Shown: in pieces, positions 1 to 7,374 of the stretch | Numbering within the stretch: position 1 is the stretch's first letter | Layout: every line of letters begins with the position of its first letter | Made by a program: the position numbers and the translations under genes | Notes under the pieces: model-generated | Told to the model about the DNA's origin: nothing | Seen by the model: the letters and a program-made list of their open reading frames with translations, nothing else | Database searches by the model: none | Origin: Kineosporia sp. R_H_3 | Lineage (GTDB): Bacteria; Actinomycetota; Actinomycetes; Actinomycetales; Kineosporiaceae | Direction of reading: 5' to 3' | DNA length: 35,629 nt | Assembly: GCF_002198675.1 (NCBI RefSeq) | Contig: NZ_MWLL01000147.1 | Coordinates: forward strand, 1-35,629

Positions 1-605
1 GCGCGCAGCAGCGACGGGAGCCGGCCCGGCGCGCGCAGCCGCCGGGCCCAGGCCTCGCGGACGAGCGCGGCCCGGCCCGGCGGGACGGGCACCGGCCGCG
101 CGGGCGCGGTCGTCGGGTGCGGCCCGTCGACGAGCGTCCCGAGGAGCGCGAGCCCGGTCACCCCGTCGGCGAGCACGTGGTGGAGGACGACGACGAGCGC
201 CACGGGGGCGCCGTCCGGGCCGACGAGGACCCGGGCCCGCCACGGCGAACGGCCGGCGGGCAGCCGCTCCAGCAGGCAGCGGGTCGCGGCGTCGAGGACG
301 TCGTGGACGTCGTCGCCGGGCACCCGCTCGACCCCGACGTGCGCCGCCGGGTCGCGGTCGTCGTCCGCCCAGTACCAGCCGCCGCAGCCGAGGGGCGCCC
401 GGACCGGCCGCCGGCCGAGCGCGGGGACCGCACCGAGCCGGTCCCGCAGCACCGCGACGAGCGCTCCGGCGGGCGGCCGCGGCCCGTCGAGCAGGAGGAC
501 GGCGGCGACGTGCTGCGGGACGGGGCCGACGTCGGACTGCCACTGCATGAGGTCGGCGCCGGTGAGGCGGTGCACGCGGGGGACGTCGTCCGGCTCGGCG
601 GTCAC
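1..605 (-). CDS. Wax ester synthase / diacylglycerol acyltransferase, 3' end cut by window edge
   Basis: About 201 N-terminal residues of a WS/DGAT acyltransferase are present; the family is usually 450-470 residues, so the rest lies left of the window. The opening segment (VHRLTGADLMQWQS, then a VAAVLLLDG strand) resembles the family N-terminus. The catalytic HHxxxDG motif is intact as HHVLADG at about residues 142-148, followed by VTGL. In this family the second histidine catalyses acyl transfer from acyl-CoA to an alcohol or diacylglycerol, storing wax ester or triacylglycerol. The GTG at 605 is chosen because the conserved N-terminal block starts right after it; an in-frame GTG at 632 is possible. 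It lies 56 bases downstream of the YwiC-like gene on the same strand and is probably co-transcribed. In Mycobacterium tuberculosis the relative tgs1 belongs to the DosR regulon, which fits the devR gene nearby. Confidence 0.85.
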   Translation of the reverse strand, partial: MTAEPDDVPRVHRLTGADLMQWQSDVGPVPQHVAAVLLLDGPRPPAGALVAVLRDRLGAVPALGRRPVRAPLGCGGWYWADDDRDPAAHVGVERVPGDDVHDVLDAATRCLLERLPAGRSPWRARVLVGPDGAPVALVVVLHHVLADGVTGLALLGTLVDGPHPTTAPARPVPVPPGRAALVREAWARRLRAPGRLPSLLR

Positions 606-661
606 GTCCTCAGTCTGCGCGGACGGCCGCACCCCGGACCGGGTCGACGGTCCCGCCCCGG

Positions 662-1456
662 TCAGTGCGGCAGCGCGAGCGCGGCGAGCAGCAGCACCGA
701 GCAGCCGAGCTCGACGGCACCGACGAGCGCCACCGAGGTGCGGCGCCGGGTGAGCAGCCGGGCCCGCAGCGCGAAGACCGCGAACGGGACGGCGAGCCAC
801 ACGGACAGCAGCGCCGCCGGCACGAGCGCGGCCACGTGGTACCCGACGTCCGCGCGGGCGTACGCGCTGCTGCGCCGTTCGCGGATCATCGCCTTGACGT
901 GGACGACGGTGCCGGCGAGGTAGAGCAGGACGGCGGTCGCGGCGCCGAGCACCGGCGTCACCGGCCGCTCCGCGACGAGGACGACGACGGGGGTGACGAG
1001 GCAGGCCTGGACGGCGGACGCCAGGCCCGCGGTGAGCGCCCGGTCGCGGCGGCGGCGCGCGGCGACGACGTTGACCGCCAGCAGCGCGACGAACGCCGGG
1101 GCGACGACCAGGACCGCGGGCCGGGCGACGACGACGGGCAGACCGGTGGCGGCGGCCGCCGTGCCGTAGACCAGCAGCTGCGGGCGGACCCGGCCGGTGC
1201 GGCCGGTCTTCACGGCGAGGAAGGCGAAGTAGGAGAACAGGTACGCCGCGAGCCAGGCGACGAGCAGAGGCACGTGCCAGCAGACCGGGCGACCGCCCCA
1301 GGCCGGCAGCAGGCCCGCGGCGAAGGGCAGCAGGAGCATCGCCCAGGCGCCGTGCTGGGGCGGCACCCAGCGGCCGGTCCGGCGGCCGCCGGCCGGTGCC
1401 CGCCGGGGCCGCGGGTCGGGGACGCCGCGGCCCGGGCGGATCAGGGCCGTGGTCAT
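662..1456 (-). CDS. YwiC-like integral membrane protein
   Basis: A 264-residue polytopic membrane protein. After a basic N-terminus (about residues 1-30), the motif WVPPQHGAWAMLLLPF is the hallmark of the YwiC-like family. Several hydrophobic segments follow (roughly 35-50, 62-80, 95-130, 155-195, 210-262). The function of the family is unknown. In Bacillus subtilis ywiC lies in the narK/fnr/narGHJI region, and here it is again close to nitrate respiration genes, so a link to anaerobic respiration is likely by context only. The ATG at 1456 overlaps the stop codon of the PPOX gene (ATGA), which implies translational coupling. The stop codon is followed by CCG. Confidence 0.85.
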   Translation of the reverse strand: MTTALIRPGRGVPDPRPRRAPAGGRRTGRWVPPQHGAWAMLLLPFAAGLLPAWGGRPVCWHVPLLVAWLAAYLFSYFAFLAVKTGRTGRVRPQLLVYGTAAAATGLPVVVARPAVLVVAPAFVALLAVNVVAARRRRDRALTAGLASAVQACLVTPVVVLVAERPVTPVLGAATAVLLYLAGTVVHVKAMIRERRSSAYARADVGYHVAALVPAALLSVWLAVPFAVFALRARLLTRRRTSVALVGAVELGCSVLLLAALALPH

Positions 1457-1869
1457 CGCAGGGCCTGCCGCAGCGGCCCGGTGGCCTGGCCGTGGAGGAC
1501 GTCGATGCTCAGCGCGACGACCACGGTGTCGTCGTCCGGACCGGCCTGCGGGCCGGTGCTGCGGTCGGTGCGGTCGGTGCGGTCGGTGCGGTCGGCCGGT
1601 GCCGGCTCGACGTCGTGGACCTCGCCGACGACGGTGACCGTCCAGCCCTGGTCGAGGTCGTCGACCTGGAACGCGACGACGGCGTCGTGCATCGCGCCCG
1701 CGAGCCGGGAGCCGCCCGGCACGGTGAGGAGCAGGTCCCCGGCCGGGGTGAGCCGGCACGGCACGGCGGCGATGGCCGGCAGGGCCCGGTCGGTGAACGC
1801 GACCCGGCCCACGACCGCCTCGCCGAGCAGGCGCCGGCAGTCCTCGGCGCTCAGGGGGCGTGCTGTCAC
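1453..1869 (-). CDS. Pyridoxamine 5'-phosphate oxidase-like flavin-binding protein
   Basis: A 138-residue protein of the PPOX / split-barrel flavin-binding superfamily. The pattern GRVAFTDRALPAIAAVPC followed by VAFQVDDLDQGWTVTVVGEV is typical of the short actinobacterial members that bind FMN or F420 and are often dormancy-associated. The substrate is not predictable. Residues near 93-103 form an Asp-Arg-Thr repeat encoded by a 9-base tandem repeat, probably a surface loop. The GTG at 1869 is the first codon of the conserved N-terminus. A GATGCT hexamer ends six bases before it and no Shine-Dalgarno sequence is seen, so the mRNA may be leaderless. It is the first gene of a minus-strand unit with the YwiC-like and WS/DGAT genes, and it is divergent from devR. 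Confidence 0.8.
   Translation of the reverse strand: MTARPLSAEDCRRLLGEAVVGRVAFTDRALPAIAAVPCRLTPAGDLLLTVPGGSRLAGAMHDAVVAFQVDDLDQGWTVTVVGEVHDVEPAPADRTDRTDRTDRSTGPQAGPDDDTVVVALSIDVLHGQATGPLRQALR
1561..1594. repeat. 9-base tandem repeat inside the PPOX gene
   Basis: The unit GCGGTCGGT occurs three times in a row (1561-1587), followed by a partial fourth copy. Because the period is a multiple of three it keeps the frame and encodes a repeated Asp-Arg-Thr. Copy number could vary by slippage without breaking the gene. Confidence 0.85.
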
Positions 1870-1896
1870 CTGTCGAGCATCTCGGGGGCGCCGCTC

Positions 1897-1923
1897 GGGC
1901 GGACAGGGAGCAATGTCCTGCCC
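1897..1923. promoter_or_regulatory. Inverted repeat, candidate DosR/DevR box between PPOX and devR
   Basis: Arms GGGC-GGACA (1897-1905) and TGTCC-T-GCCC (1914-1923) flank GGGAGCAA. The inner GGGAGCAATGTCCT (1906-1919) matches 10 of 14 positions of the mycobacterial DosR core GGGACTWWAGTCCC. Its centre is about 41 bases upstream of the PPOX GTG, the usual activator position if that mRNA is leaderless, and about 70 bases upstream of devR. Assignment to DosR is inferred from the motif and the adjacent regulator. Confidence 0.45.
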
Positions 1924-1961
1924 GGACGGACCGAGGTCCCGGGTCGGCGCCCGGGGCGGGG

Positions 1962-1975
1962 CTGCGTAGCATCGC
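1962..1975 (+). promoter_or_regulatory. devR core promoter element, leaderless type
   Basis: CTGCGTAGCATCGC contains the -10-like hexamer TAGCAT (1967-1972, TANNNT), seven bases before the devR ATG. That places the likely transcription start at the start codon. No Shine-Dalgarno sequence lies in between. The same 14 bases precede devS on the other strand (4189-4202). Confidence 0.55.
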
Positions 1976-1979
1976 GGCC

Positions 1980-2657
1980 ATGGACGGCGCAGCGACGGAC
2001 GGCCCGGCTCCGGGGGGCGCCGTGATCCGGGTGTTCGTCCTCGACGACCACGAGATCGTCCGGCGCGGGATCAGCGAGCTGCTGTCCGGCGAGCCCGACA
2101 TCGAGGTCGTCGGCGAGTCCGGCTCGGCGGCGCAGGCGACCCGGCGGATCCCGGCCCTGCGGCCCGACGTCGCGATCCTCGACGCCCGGCTCGAGGACGG
2201 CTCCGGCGTCGACGTGTGCCGGGACGTCCGCAGCGTCGACCCGTCGATCAAGGCCCTGATCCTCACGAGCTACGAGGACGACGACGCGCTCTTCGCCGCG
2301 ATCATGGCCGGGGCGGCCGGCTACCTGCTCAAGGAGGTCCGCGCGTCCGGGCTCGTGGACGCCGTCCGCCGGGTCGCGGCCGGCCAGTCGCTGCTCGACC
2401 CGGCCGTCACGGCCACAGTCCTGGAACGGCTGCGCACCGGCGGCACCGCGGCCGACCCCCGGCTCGCCGGGCTCAGCGACCAGGAGCGCCGCATCCTCGC
2501 GCTCATCGGGGACGGCCGGAGCAACCGCGAGATCGCCGAGAGCCTGTTCCTCGCCGAGAAGACCGTGAAGAACTACGTGTCGAGCATCCTCGGCAAGCTG
2601 GGGCTCGAGCGCCGCACGCAGGCGGCCGTCTTCGAGGTCGAGCGCCGGGGCGGCTGA
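1980..2657 (+). CDS. devR: DevR/DosR-type NarL-family response regulator
   Basis: A 225-residue two-domain regulator. The receiver domain (about 15-135) has the acidic pair in FVLDDHE, the phospho-acceptor Asp68 in VAILDARLEDGSG, the switch threonine in LILTSYEDD, and the conserved lysine in GYLLKEVR. The C-terminal LuxR/NarL helix-turn-helix (about 160-220) carries LSDQERRILALI and AEKTVKNYVSSILGKLG, then ERRTQAAVF, very close to the M. tuberculosis DosR sequence as I recall it. DosR activates hypoxia, NO and CO responsive genes, including tgs1 and narK2. The ATG at 1980 is chosen because a TAGCAT hexamer lies seven bases upstream; a GTG at 2022 would trim a non-conserved N-terminus. The partner kinase gene converges on it 19 bases downstream. 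Confidence 0.9.
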   Translation: MDGAATDGPAPGGAVIRVFVLDDHEIVRRGISELLSGEPDIEVVGESGSAAQATRRIPALRPDVAILDARLEDGSGVDVCRDVRSVDPSIKALILTSYEDDDALFAAIMAGAAGYLLKEVRASGLVDAVRRVAAGQSLLDPAVTATVLERLRTGGTAADPRLAGLSDQERRILALIGDGRSNREIAESLFLAEKTVKNYVSSILGKLGLERRTQAAVFEVERRGG

Positions 2658-2681
2658 CCCGCCGGCCGGCACGGGGTCAGC
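2653..2681. terminator. Inverted repeat spanning the devR and devS stop codons
   Basis: GCTGACCC (2653-2660) and GGGTCAGC (2674-2681) are perfect 8-base arms around a 13-base GC-rich loop. Each arm contains the stop codon of one of the two convergent genes. There is no U-tract, as is common in actinobacteria. It is a plausible bidirectional terminator. Confidence 0.5.
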
Positions 2682-4185
2682 GTCGCGGAACGCTCCACAG
2701 CAGCGTCGTCCCGGTGCCCGGTTCCGACCGCAGCCGGAACGTCCCGCCGTGCCGGGTCGCGCGCTCCTCGAGGTTCGCCAGGCCGCTGCGCCGCCCGCCG
2801 GGCGGCGTCCCGTCGCCGTCGTCGGTGACAGTGAGCTCCAGGGAGCGGCCGATCCGCAGCGACACCTCGACCCGATGGGCGTGCGCGTGCTTGGCGACGT
2901 TCGACAGCGCCTCGCGCGCGACCGCGAGCACCTCGGGTGCGAGGTCGTCGGGGACGGCGAGGATCGGGCCCTCGACGACGAGCCGGACGGCGACCCCGAG
3001 GTCGGCGCGGGCCGTCGCGACGAGCTCCTCGAGCTCGTCGCGCAGCGGGGAGCGGACGGCCGTGCCGTGGAGCTGGAAGATCGTCCGCCGGACGTCCTTG
3101 ATCGTGTCGTCGAGGTCGTCGACGGCGCGCGCGAGCCGCCGGGCCACCTCGGGGACCCGGGCGACGTTGCCCGCGGCCTGCAGCGACAGGCCCACGGCGA
3201 ACAGTCGCTGGATGACGAGGTCGTGCAGGTCCTGGGCGATCCGGTCGCGGTCCTGCAGGACGGCGAGCGCCTCGCGGTCCGACGCCGCCCGGGAGGCCTC
3301 GACGGCGAGGGCGACCCGCTCGCCGAACGTACGGGCGAGGAGCGTGTCCTCGTGGTCCGGGCCGGGGCCCTCGTGCCAGGTGAGGGTCATCGTGCCGATC
3401 GGCTGGGCGCCGACGGCGAGCGGGAGCTCGAGCCGGACGGCGTCGCCGGGAGCGGCACCACCGGGAGCACCGGCCTCGGCGGGGGCGGCGTCGGGGGCGC
3501 GCTCCGTGTCGGTGCCGAGCCGGACCACCGCCTCGTCCGCCTCCGCCGCGGCCGCGGCGATCCCGGCGACCGCGTCGAGGGCGGCGGGCAGGCCGGCCGG
3601 CCCGGCGTCGACGACCGCCTGGACGGCCTGGCTCGCCGCCTCCCACCACGTCTGCCGGCGGCGGGCGGCCCGGTAGAGCCGGGCGTTGCCGACGGCCACA
3701 CCGGCCGCCGAGGCCAGCGCCTGGAGCGCCTCCTCGTCGTCCGCGGTGAAGTCGCCGGTCGGCGGGTCGGCGACGTAGAGGTTGCCGAAGGTCGACCCCG
3801 CGACCCGCAGCGGGACGCCGAGGAACGCCGTCATCCGGGGGTGCGGGTCCGGGAACCCGACGAACCGCGGGTGCTCGGCGAGGTTGCTCAGCCGCAGCGG
3901 CTCGGCGTCGTCGCGCAGGAGCAGCCCCGGCAGGCCGCTCCCGCTGGGCCGCCCGCCCAGCGCCGCCCGCTGCTCCGCGTCGAGCGCGTGGTCCATCCCG
4001 TGGCTGTGGAACCCGACGACGCGCCCCTCGTCGTCCTGGACGCCGAGCGCGCCGTACCGGGCGCCGGTCAGCTCGCAGGCCGTCGAGGCGATCCGGTCGA
4101 GCACCTCGTCGAGGTCCAGGCCCTCACCGACCGCGATGACGGCGTCGAGCAGGGCGCGGACCCGCCGGGGGTCGTCACTGGCCAC
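2677..4185 (-). CDS. devS: DevS/DosS-type GAF-domain sensor histidine kinase
   Basis: A 502-residue soluble kinase. The order is GAF-A (about 20-170), a diverged GAF-B (about 185-300), the HisKA_3 dimerisation domain with phospho-acceptor His321 in QDLHDLVIQRLF, and an HATPase domain (about 400-500) with the N-box in REALSNVAKHA and a glycine loop DDGDGTPPGG. His115 (GFPDPHPRM) lines up with the haem proximal ligand His149 of M. tuberculosis DosS, so haem-based sensing of O2, NO, CO or redox state is likely. It is shorter than DosS because the N-terminal extension is missing. The GTG at 4185 is preceded by a TAGCAT element, suggesting its own leaderless transcript. It is the likely partner of the convergent devR product. 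Confidence 0.9.
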   Translation of the reverse strand: MASDDPRRVRALLDAVIAVGEGLDLDEVLDRIASTACELTGARYGALGVQDDEGRVVGFHSHGMDHALDAEQRAALGGRPSGSGLPGLLLRDDAEPLRLSNLAEHPRFVGFPDPHPRMTAFLGVPLRVAGSTFGNLYVADPPTGDFTADDEEALQALASAAGVAVGNARLYRAARRRQTWWEAASQAVQAVVDAGPAGLPAALDAVAGIAAAAAEADEAVVRLGTDTERAPDAAPAEAGAPGGAAPGDAVRLELPLAVGAQPIGTMTLTWHEGPGPDHEDTLLARTFGERVALAVEASRAASDREALAVLQDRDRIAQDLHDLVIQRLFAVGLSLQAAGNVARVPEVARRLARAVDDLDDTIKDVRRTIFQLHGTAVRSPLRDELEELVATARADLGVAVRLVVEGPILAVPDDLAPEVLAVAREALSNVAKHAHAHRVEVSLRIGRSLELTVTDDGDGTPPGGRRSGLANLEERATRHGGTFRLRSEPGTGTTLLWSVPRR

Positions 4186-4188
4186 GGG

Positions 4189-4202
4189 GCGATGCTACGC
4201 AG
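4189..4202 (-). promoter_or_regulatory. devS core promoter element, identical to that of devR
   Basis: Read on the minus strand this is CTGCGTAGCATCGC, the same 14 bases found before devR. TAGCAT ends six bases before the devS GTG, again fitting a leaderless mRNA. The identity suggests shared promoter recognition for the two partners. Confidence 0.55.
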
Positions 4203-4239
4203 GGTTGCGGTGAGATCACCGGGCCCGCGGTCCGACGGG

Positions 4240-4542
4240 TCAGCCGGCGACCGCCTCGCGGGTGATCCGCCCCCGCCACTCGTCGGCGCCGTGCTCGAGC
4301 TCGACGACGCTGACCTGCCCGTCGAGCTTCGCCGCGATCTGCCGGAGCAGCGGGGTCGGCCGGTGCGGCGTCACGAGGTCGAGGGCCCCGCCCGCCGGCA
4401 CGGCGTCGAACGCGCCGAGCACGGCGGCGTGCCGGACGGCGCGCGGCAGCAGCCGGGCGTCGAGCTCCGGGACACCGGTCGCGGGGGTGCTGCACCCGCA
4501 GCCGCGCGACTCGGACAGGGGGATCGGGGTGGCGTCGCTCAT
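4240..4542 (-). CDS. DUF2249 domain-containing protein
   Basis: A 100-residue protein with the DUF2249 fold, related to the TusA/SirA-like group. The features are a glycine/cysteine-rich N-terminus (ESRGCGCS), the helix-strand stretch LGAFDAVPAGGALDLVTPHRP, and the LLRQIAAKLDG segment typical of the family. Its biochemical role is unknown. Members are often found with nitrate, nitrite or nitric oxide metabolism genes, as here between narK2 and devS. The ATG at 4542 has a GAGAGG ribosome binding site. The ten bases CGAGAGGCCC upstream also precede the narK2 start, so the two leaders look duplicated. Confidence 0.8.
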   Translation of the reverse strand: MSDATPIPLSESRGCGCSTPATGVPELDARLLPRAVRHAAVLGAFDAVPAGGALDLVTPHRPTPLLRQIAAKLDGQVSVVELEHGADEWRGRITREAVAG

Positions 4543-4624
4543 GACGGGCCTCTCGGGTCGTGGTGGTCGTGCGGGTACGGGTTGGGTGCTGGTGCGCGCG
4601 GGCGGTGCGGGTCGGGAGGACGCG

Positions 4625-5992
4625 TCAGCTCGGCCGCTCGGCGCCGGGCCGGGCGTAGTAGTGCCAGGCGATCGCGACGCAGGCGACGAAGTAGACGGTG
4701 CAGGCGACGAAGAAGGTCGTCGGGCTGATGACCGACAGGGCGACCCCGACGATGAACGGCCCGAAGGCGGCGACGGCCCCGGTCCAGCCGATGACGCCGC
4801 CGGCCTGCCGCCGCTCGAAGATCATCGGCATCTGCTTGAAGGTCGAGGCGTTGCCGACGCCGGCGAAGAAGAAGAGCAGGAGCATGCCGGTGAGGAACCA
4901 GGTGAACTCCCCGCGGCCGGACGGCGTGAGCCACAGCGTGGTGAACGCGGTGCTCGCGGCCATCCCGACGCCGGAGACGACGGTCCACCGGGCGCCGCCG
5001 AACCGGTCGCAGAGCGGGCCCCAGGCGACCCGTGCCGCGGAGCCGACGAGCGGGCCGAGGAAGGCGAAGGCGAGCGGGTCCGGCGCGTCCGGGAAGCCGC
5101 CGTAGAGGTTCTTGATGAGCAGGCCGAACTGCGCCGCGAAGCCGGAGAACACCCCGAAGGTCATGATGTAGAGCGCCGTCATGAGCCAGGTGTGCTTCTC
5201 GGTGAAGATGTCGAGCTGCTGGCGCAGGTTCGCCTGCACCGGCACGCTGCGCAGCACGGTCCAGGCGAGCACGACGCCGAGCGCGACCCACGGCAGGAAG
5301 ACGATGCCGGCGTTGTGCAGCCACATCGTGCCGGTCTCGCCGGTCTTGAGGTCGCGGCTCACCTCGGGCGCGAGCGCGGAGGTGCCGAAGAGCGAGAAGC
5401 CGACCACCCACGGCACGAGGAACTGCACGACGCTCACGCCGAAGTTGCCGACGCCGGCCTGGATGCCCAGCGCCGTGCCCTGCTTGGCCCGCGGGAAGAA
5501 GTACGACGTGCTCGGCATGAAGCCGGAGAAGACGCCGCCGCCGACCCCGCAGGCGAAGGAGAGCAGCAGGAGCATCGCGTAGGGCGTCCCGGGGTCCCGG
5601 ACCGCCCAGCCCCACCCGGCGAGCGGGATCGCGAGCAGCGCCGTCGACAGCGTGACGAGCTTGCGGGTGCCGAGCAGCGGCGGCAGGAACATCCAGCCGA
5701 TGCGGAGCAGACCGCCCGCCAGGCCCGGCATCGCCGTGAGCCAGTAGAGCTGGCCCTTGTCGAGGTCGAAGCCGATGGCATTGAGCCGCGGGGCGATCGC
5801 ACTCACGAGGAACCACGCGACGAACGCGAGGTTGAGGCAGTAGGTCGAGACGGCGAGCGTCGTCCAGGCCAGGCGCGGGCTCCACCGCTGCGGGTCCTCG
5901 GGGTCCCAGTCGGTGATCCAGTCGTCGCCGGCCAGGCGGGGGCGGGTCGTGAAGCGGGCGGTGGTCGACCGGTCCGCGGTGGGCGCTGTCAT
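4625..5992 (-). CDS. narK: Nitrate/nitrite transporter, NarK2-type (MFS)
   Basis: A 455-residue major facilitator protein with about 12 membrane segments. The N-terminal motif GQLYWLTAMPGLAGGLLRIGW and the nitrate signature region ACGVGGGVFSGFMPSTSYFFPRAKQG, with a second signature AGVGNASTFKQMPMIF in the C-half, identify the nitrate-nitrite porter family. The long N-terminal cytoplasmic extension with DWDPEDPQRW is usual for the NarK2 type, considered a nitrate/nitrite antiporter. It would export the nitrite formed by NarGHI. The ATG at 5992 overlaps the stop of the upstream NarK1-type gene (ATGA), so the two are translationally coupled. narK2 belongs to the DosR regulon in M. tuberculosis. 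Confidence 0.88.
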   Translation of the reverse strand: MTAPTADRSTTARFTTRPRLAGDDWITDWDPEDPQRWSPRLAWTTLAVSTYCLNLAFVAWFLVSAIAPRLNAIGFDLDKGQLYWLTAMPGLAGGLLRIGWMFLPPLLGTRKLVTLSTALLAIPLAGWGWAVRDPGTPYAMLLLLSFACGVGGGVFSGFMPSTSYFFPRAKQGTALGIQAGVGNFGVSVVQFLVPWVVGFSLFGTSALAPEVSRDLKTGETGTMWLHNAGIVFLPWVALGVVLAWTVLRSVPVQANLRQQLDIFTEKHTWLMTALYIMTFGVFSGFAAQFGLLIKNLYGGFPDAPDPLAFAFLGPLVGSAARVAWGPLCDRFGGARWTVVSGVGMAASTAFTTLWLTPSGRGEFTWFLTGMLLLFFFAGVGNASTFKQMPMIFERRQAGGVIGWTGAVAAFGPFIVGVALSVISPTTFFVACTVYFVACVAIAWHYYARPGAERPS

Positions 5993-7374
5993 GTGAGGGC
6001 CTCTCGGGGGGTGCGGACGCCAGGGGTGTCGCTGGCGTGCTCGAAGGAGTCGGCGAGGTGCGGGCTGCCCGCGTGGAGCATCCGGTGCACGGTGACGTGC
6101 ATCCACAGCGCCGCGGCGGCGGTCACGAGGAAGAGGACGCCGAACGTGCTCTGCGGCGCGCCGGACCAGCGCTGGGCGTAGGCGAAGACCGGCGGGAGGA
6201 AGAACCCGCCGAGGCCGCCGAGCATCCCGACGAGGCCGCCGACGGCGCCGACGTCGTCCGGGAAGTACTCGGGGATGTGCTTGTAGACGGCGGCCTTGCC
6301 GACGCCCATCGCGACCCCGAGGACGACGACGAGCACCGTGAAGCCGACGACGCCGGGGTACCACGGCAGGACGTCGCGCTGCGCGCCGTTCGCGAGCACG
6401 ACGGTGACGTGCCCGTACGGCATCATGAGCGTCCCGCTGGCGGCGAGCATGACCACGAACGTCGCGTACATGACCCGCCGCGCGCCGAACCGGTCCGACA
6501 GGTGCCCGCCGACCGGGCGCAGCAGCGACGCGGGGAAGATGAACAGGGCCGTGAGCAGCGCGGCCTCGTAGAGCGGGACGTCGTACACGTCGACGTAGTA
6601 CTTCGGCAGCCAGGCCGACAGCGCGACGTAGGCGCCGAAGACGACGACGTAGTAGAGGCTGAACCGCCAGACCCGCACCGAGCGCAGCGGCCGCAGCTGC
6701 TCGCGCAGGGCGCGGCCGTGGCCGGGGCGGCGGTCGGGACGCGGCGCGAGCCACCAGGTCGCGGCGGCCGCGACGACGAGCAGGGCCGCGTAGAGCATCG
6801 GCACGAAGCGCCAGCCGCCCGGGACCAGCCCGCCCGCGTAGCCCGCCGCCGGGACCGCCGCGATGAGCGCCGGGCCGATGAACTTCGTGACGGAGGCGCC
6901 GACGTTGCCCGCGCCGAACACCCCGAGCGCGAGGCCCTGCCGCTCGCGCGGCCACCAGGCGCTGTTCCAGGAGATGCCGACCGAGAACGCGTTGCCGGCG
7001 AACCCGACGAGGAAGGCGGCCACGAGCAGCGCGCCGTAGCTGCGGGCGTTCGCGACGAGCACGCAGGGCACCGCGGTCGACGCGAGCATCACGGTGAGCA
7101 CCCGCCGTCCGCCCCAGCGGTCGGCGGCGATGCCGGTGAGCAGCCGCCAGATCGAGCCGTTGAGGATCGCGACGCTCGTGACCCACGACAGCTGCACGTC
7201 GGTGAGCCCGAACTCGGTGCGGATCGGGATGCCGAGGATCCCGAACATGAGCCAGACCGCGAACATGAGCGTGAAGCCCGCGGTGGACAGGGTGAGGACC
7301 CGGGCCCGGCCCGGGCCGGCGGCGGCCGGGCCGTGCGGCGGCGCGGGCCGGTCGGCGACGTCGAGAGTGGTCAC
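5989..7374 (-). CDS. narK: Nitrate/nitrite transporter, NarK1-type (MFS)
   Basis: A 461-residue major facilitator protein with about 12 membrane segments. Nitrate-porter signatures are visible in FAGNAFSVGISWNSAWWPRE and GVAMGVGKAAVYKHIPEYFP, and the MFS loop motif appears as GIAADRWGGRR. It fits the NarK1 type, usually taken as a nitrate/proton symporter that starts nitrate uptake before respiration builds up. Paracoccus-type NarK proteins fuse NarK1 and NarK2 into one chain; here they are separate genes that overlap by four bases. The GTG at 7374 is chosen because the chain MTTLDVADRP begins there and no upstream homology is seen. It is divergent from narG. The split into type 1 and type 2 rests on motifs only. 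Confidence 0.85.
   Translation of the reverse strand: MTTLDVADRPAPPHGPAAAGPGRARVLTLSTAGFTLMFAVWLMFGILGIPIRTEFGLTDVQLSWVTSVAILNGSIWRLLTGIAADRWGGRRVLTVMLASTAVPCVLVANARSYGALLVAAFLVGFAGNAFSVGISWNSAWWPRERQGLALGVFGAGNVGASVTKFIGPALIAAVPAAGYAGGLVPGGWRFVPMLYAALLVVAAAATWWLAPRPDRRPGHGRALREQLRPLRSVRVWRFSLYYVVVFGAYVALSAWLPKYYVDVYDVPLYEAALLTALFIFPASLLRPVGGHLSDRFGARRVMYATFVVMLAASGTLMMPYGHVTVVLANGAQRDVLPWYPGVVGFTVLVVVLGVAMGVGKAAVYKHIPEYFPDDVGAVGGLVGMLGGLGGFFLPPVFAYAQRWSGAPQSTFGVLFLVTAAAALWMHVTVHRMLHAGSPHLADSFEHASDTPGVRTPREALT

Noticed and set aside
2749-4728. Long open frames opposite devS, narK and other genes
   Set aside because: Very high GC leaves few stops on the antisense strand. Their translations are low-complexity Arg/Ala/Gly/Glu-rich with no domain, while the opposite strand carries clear families.
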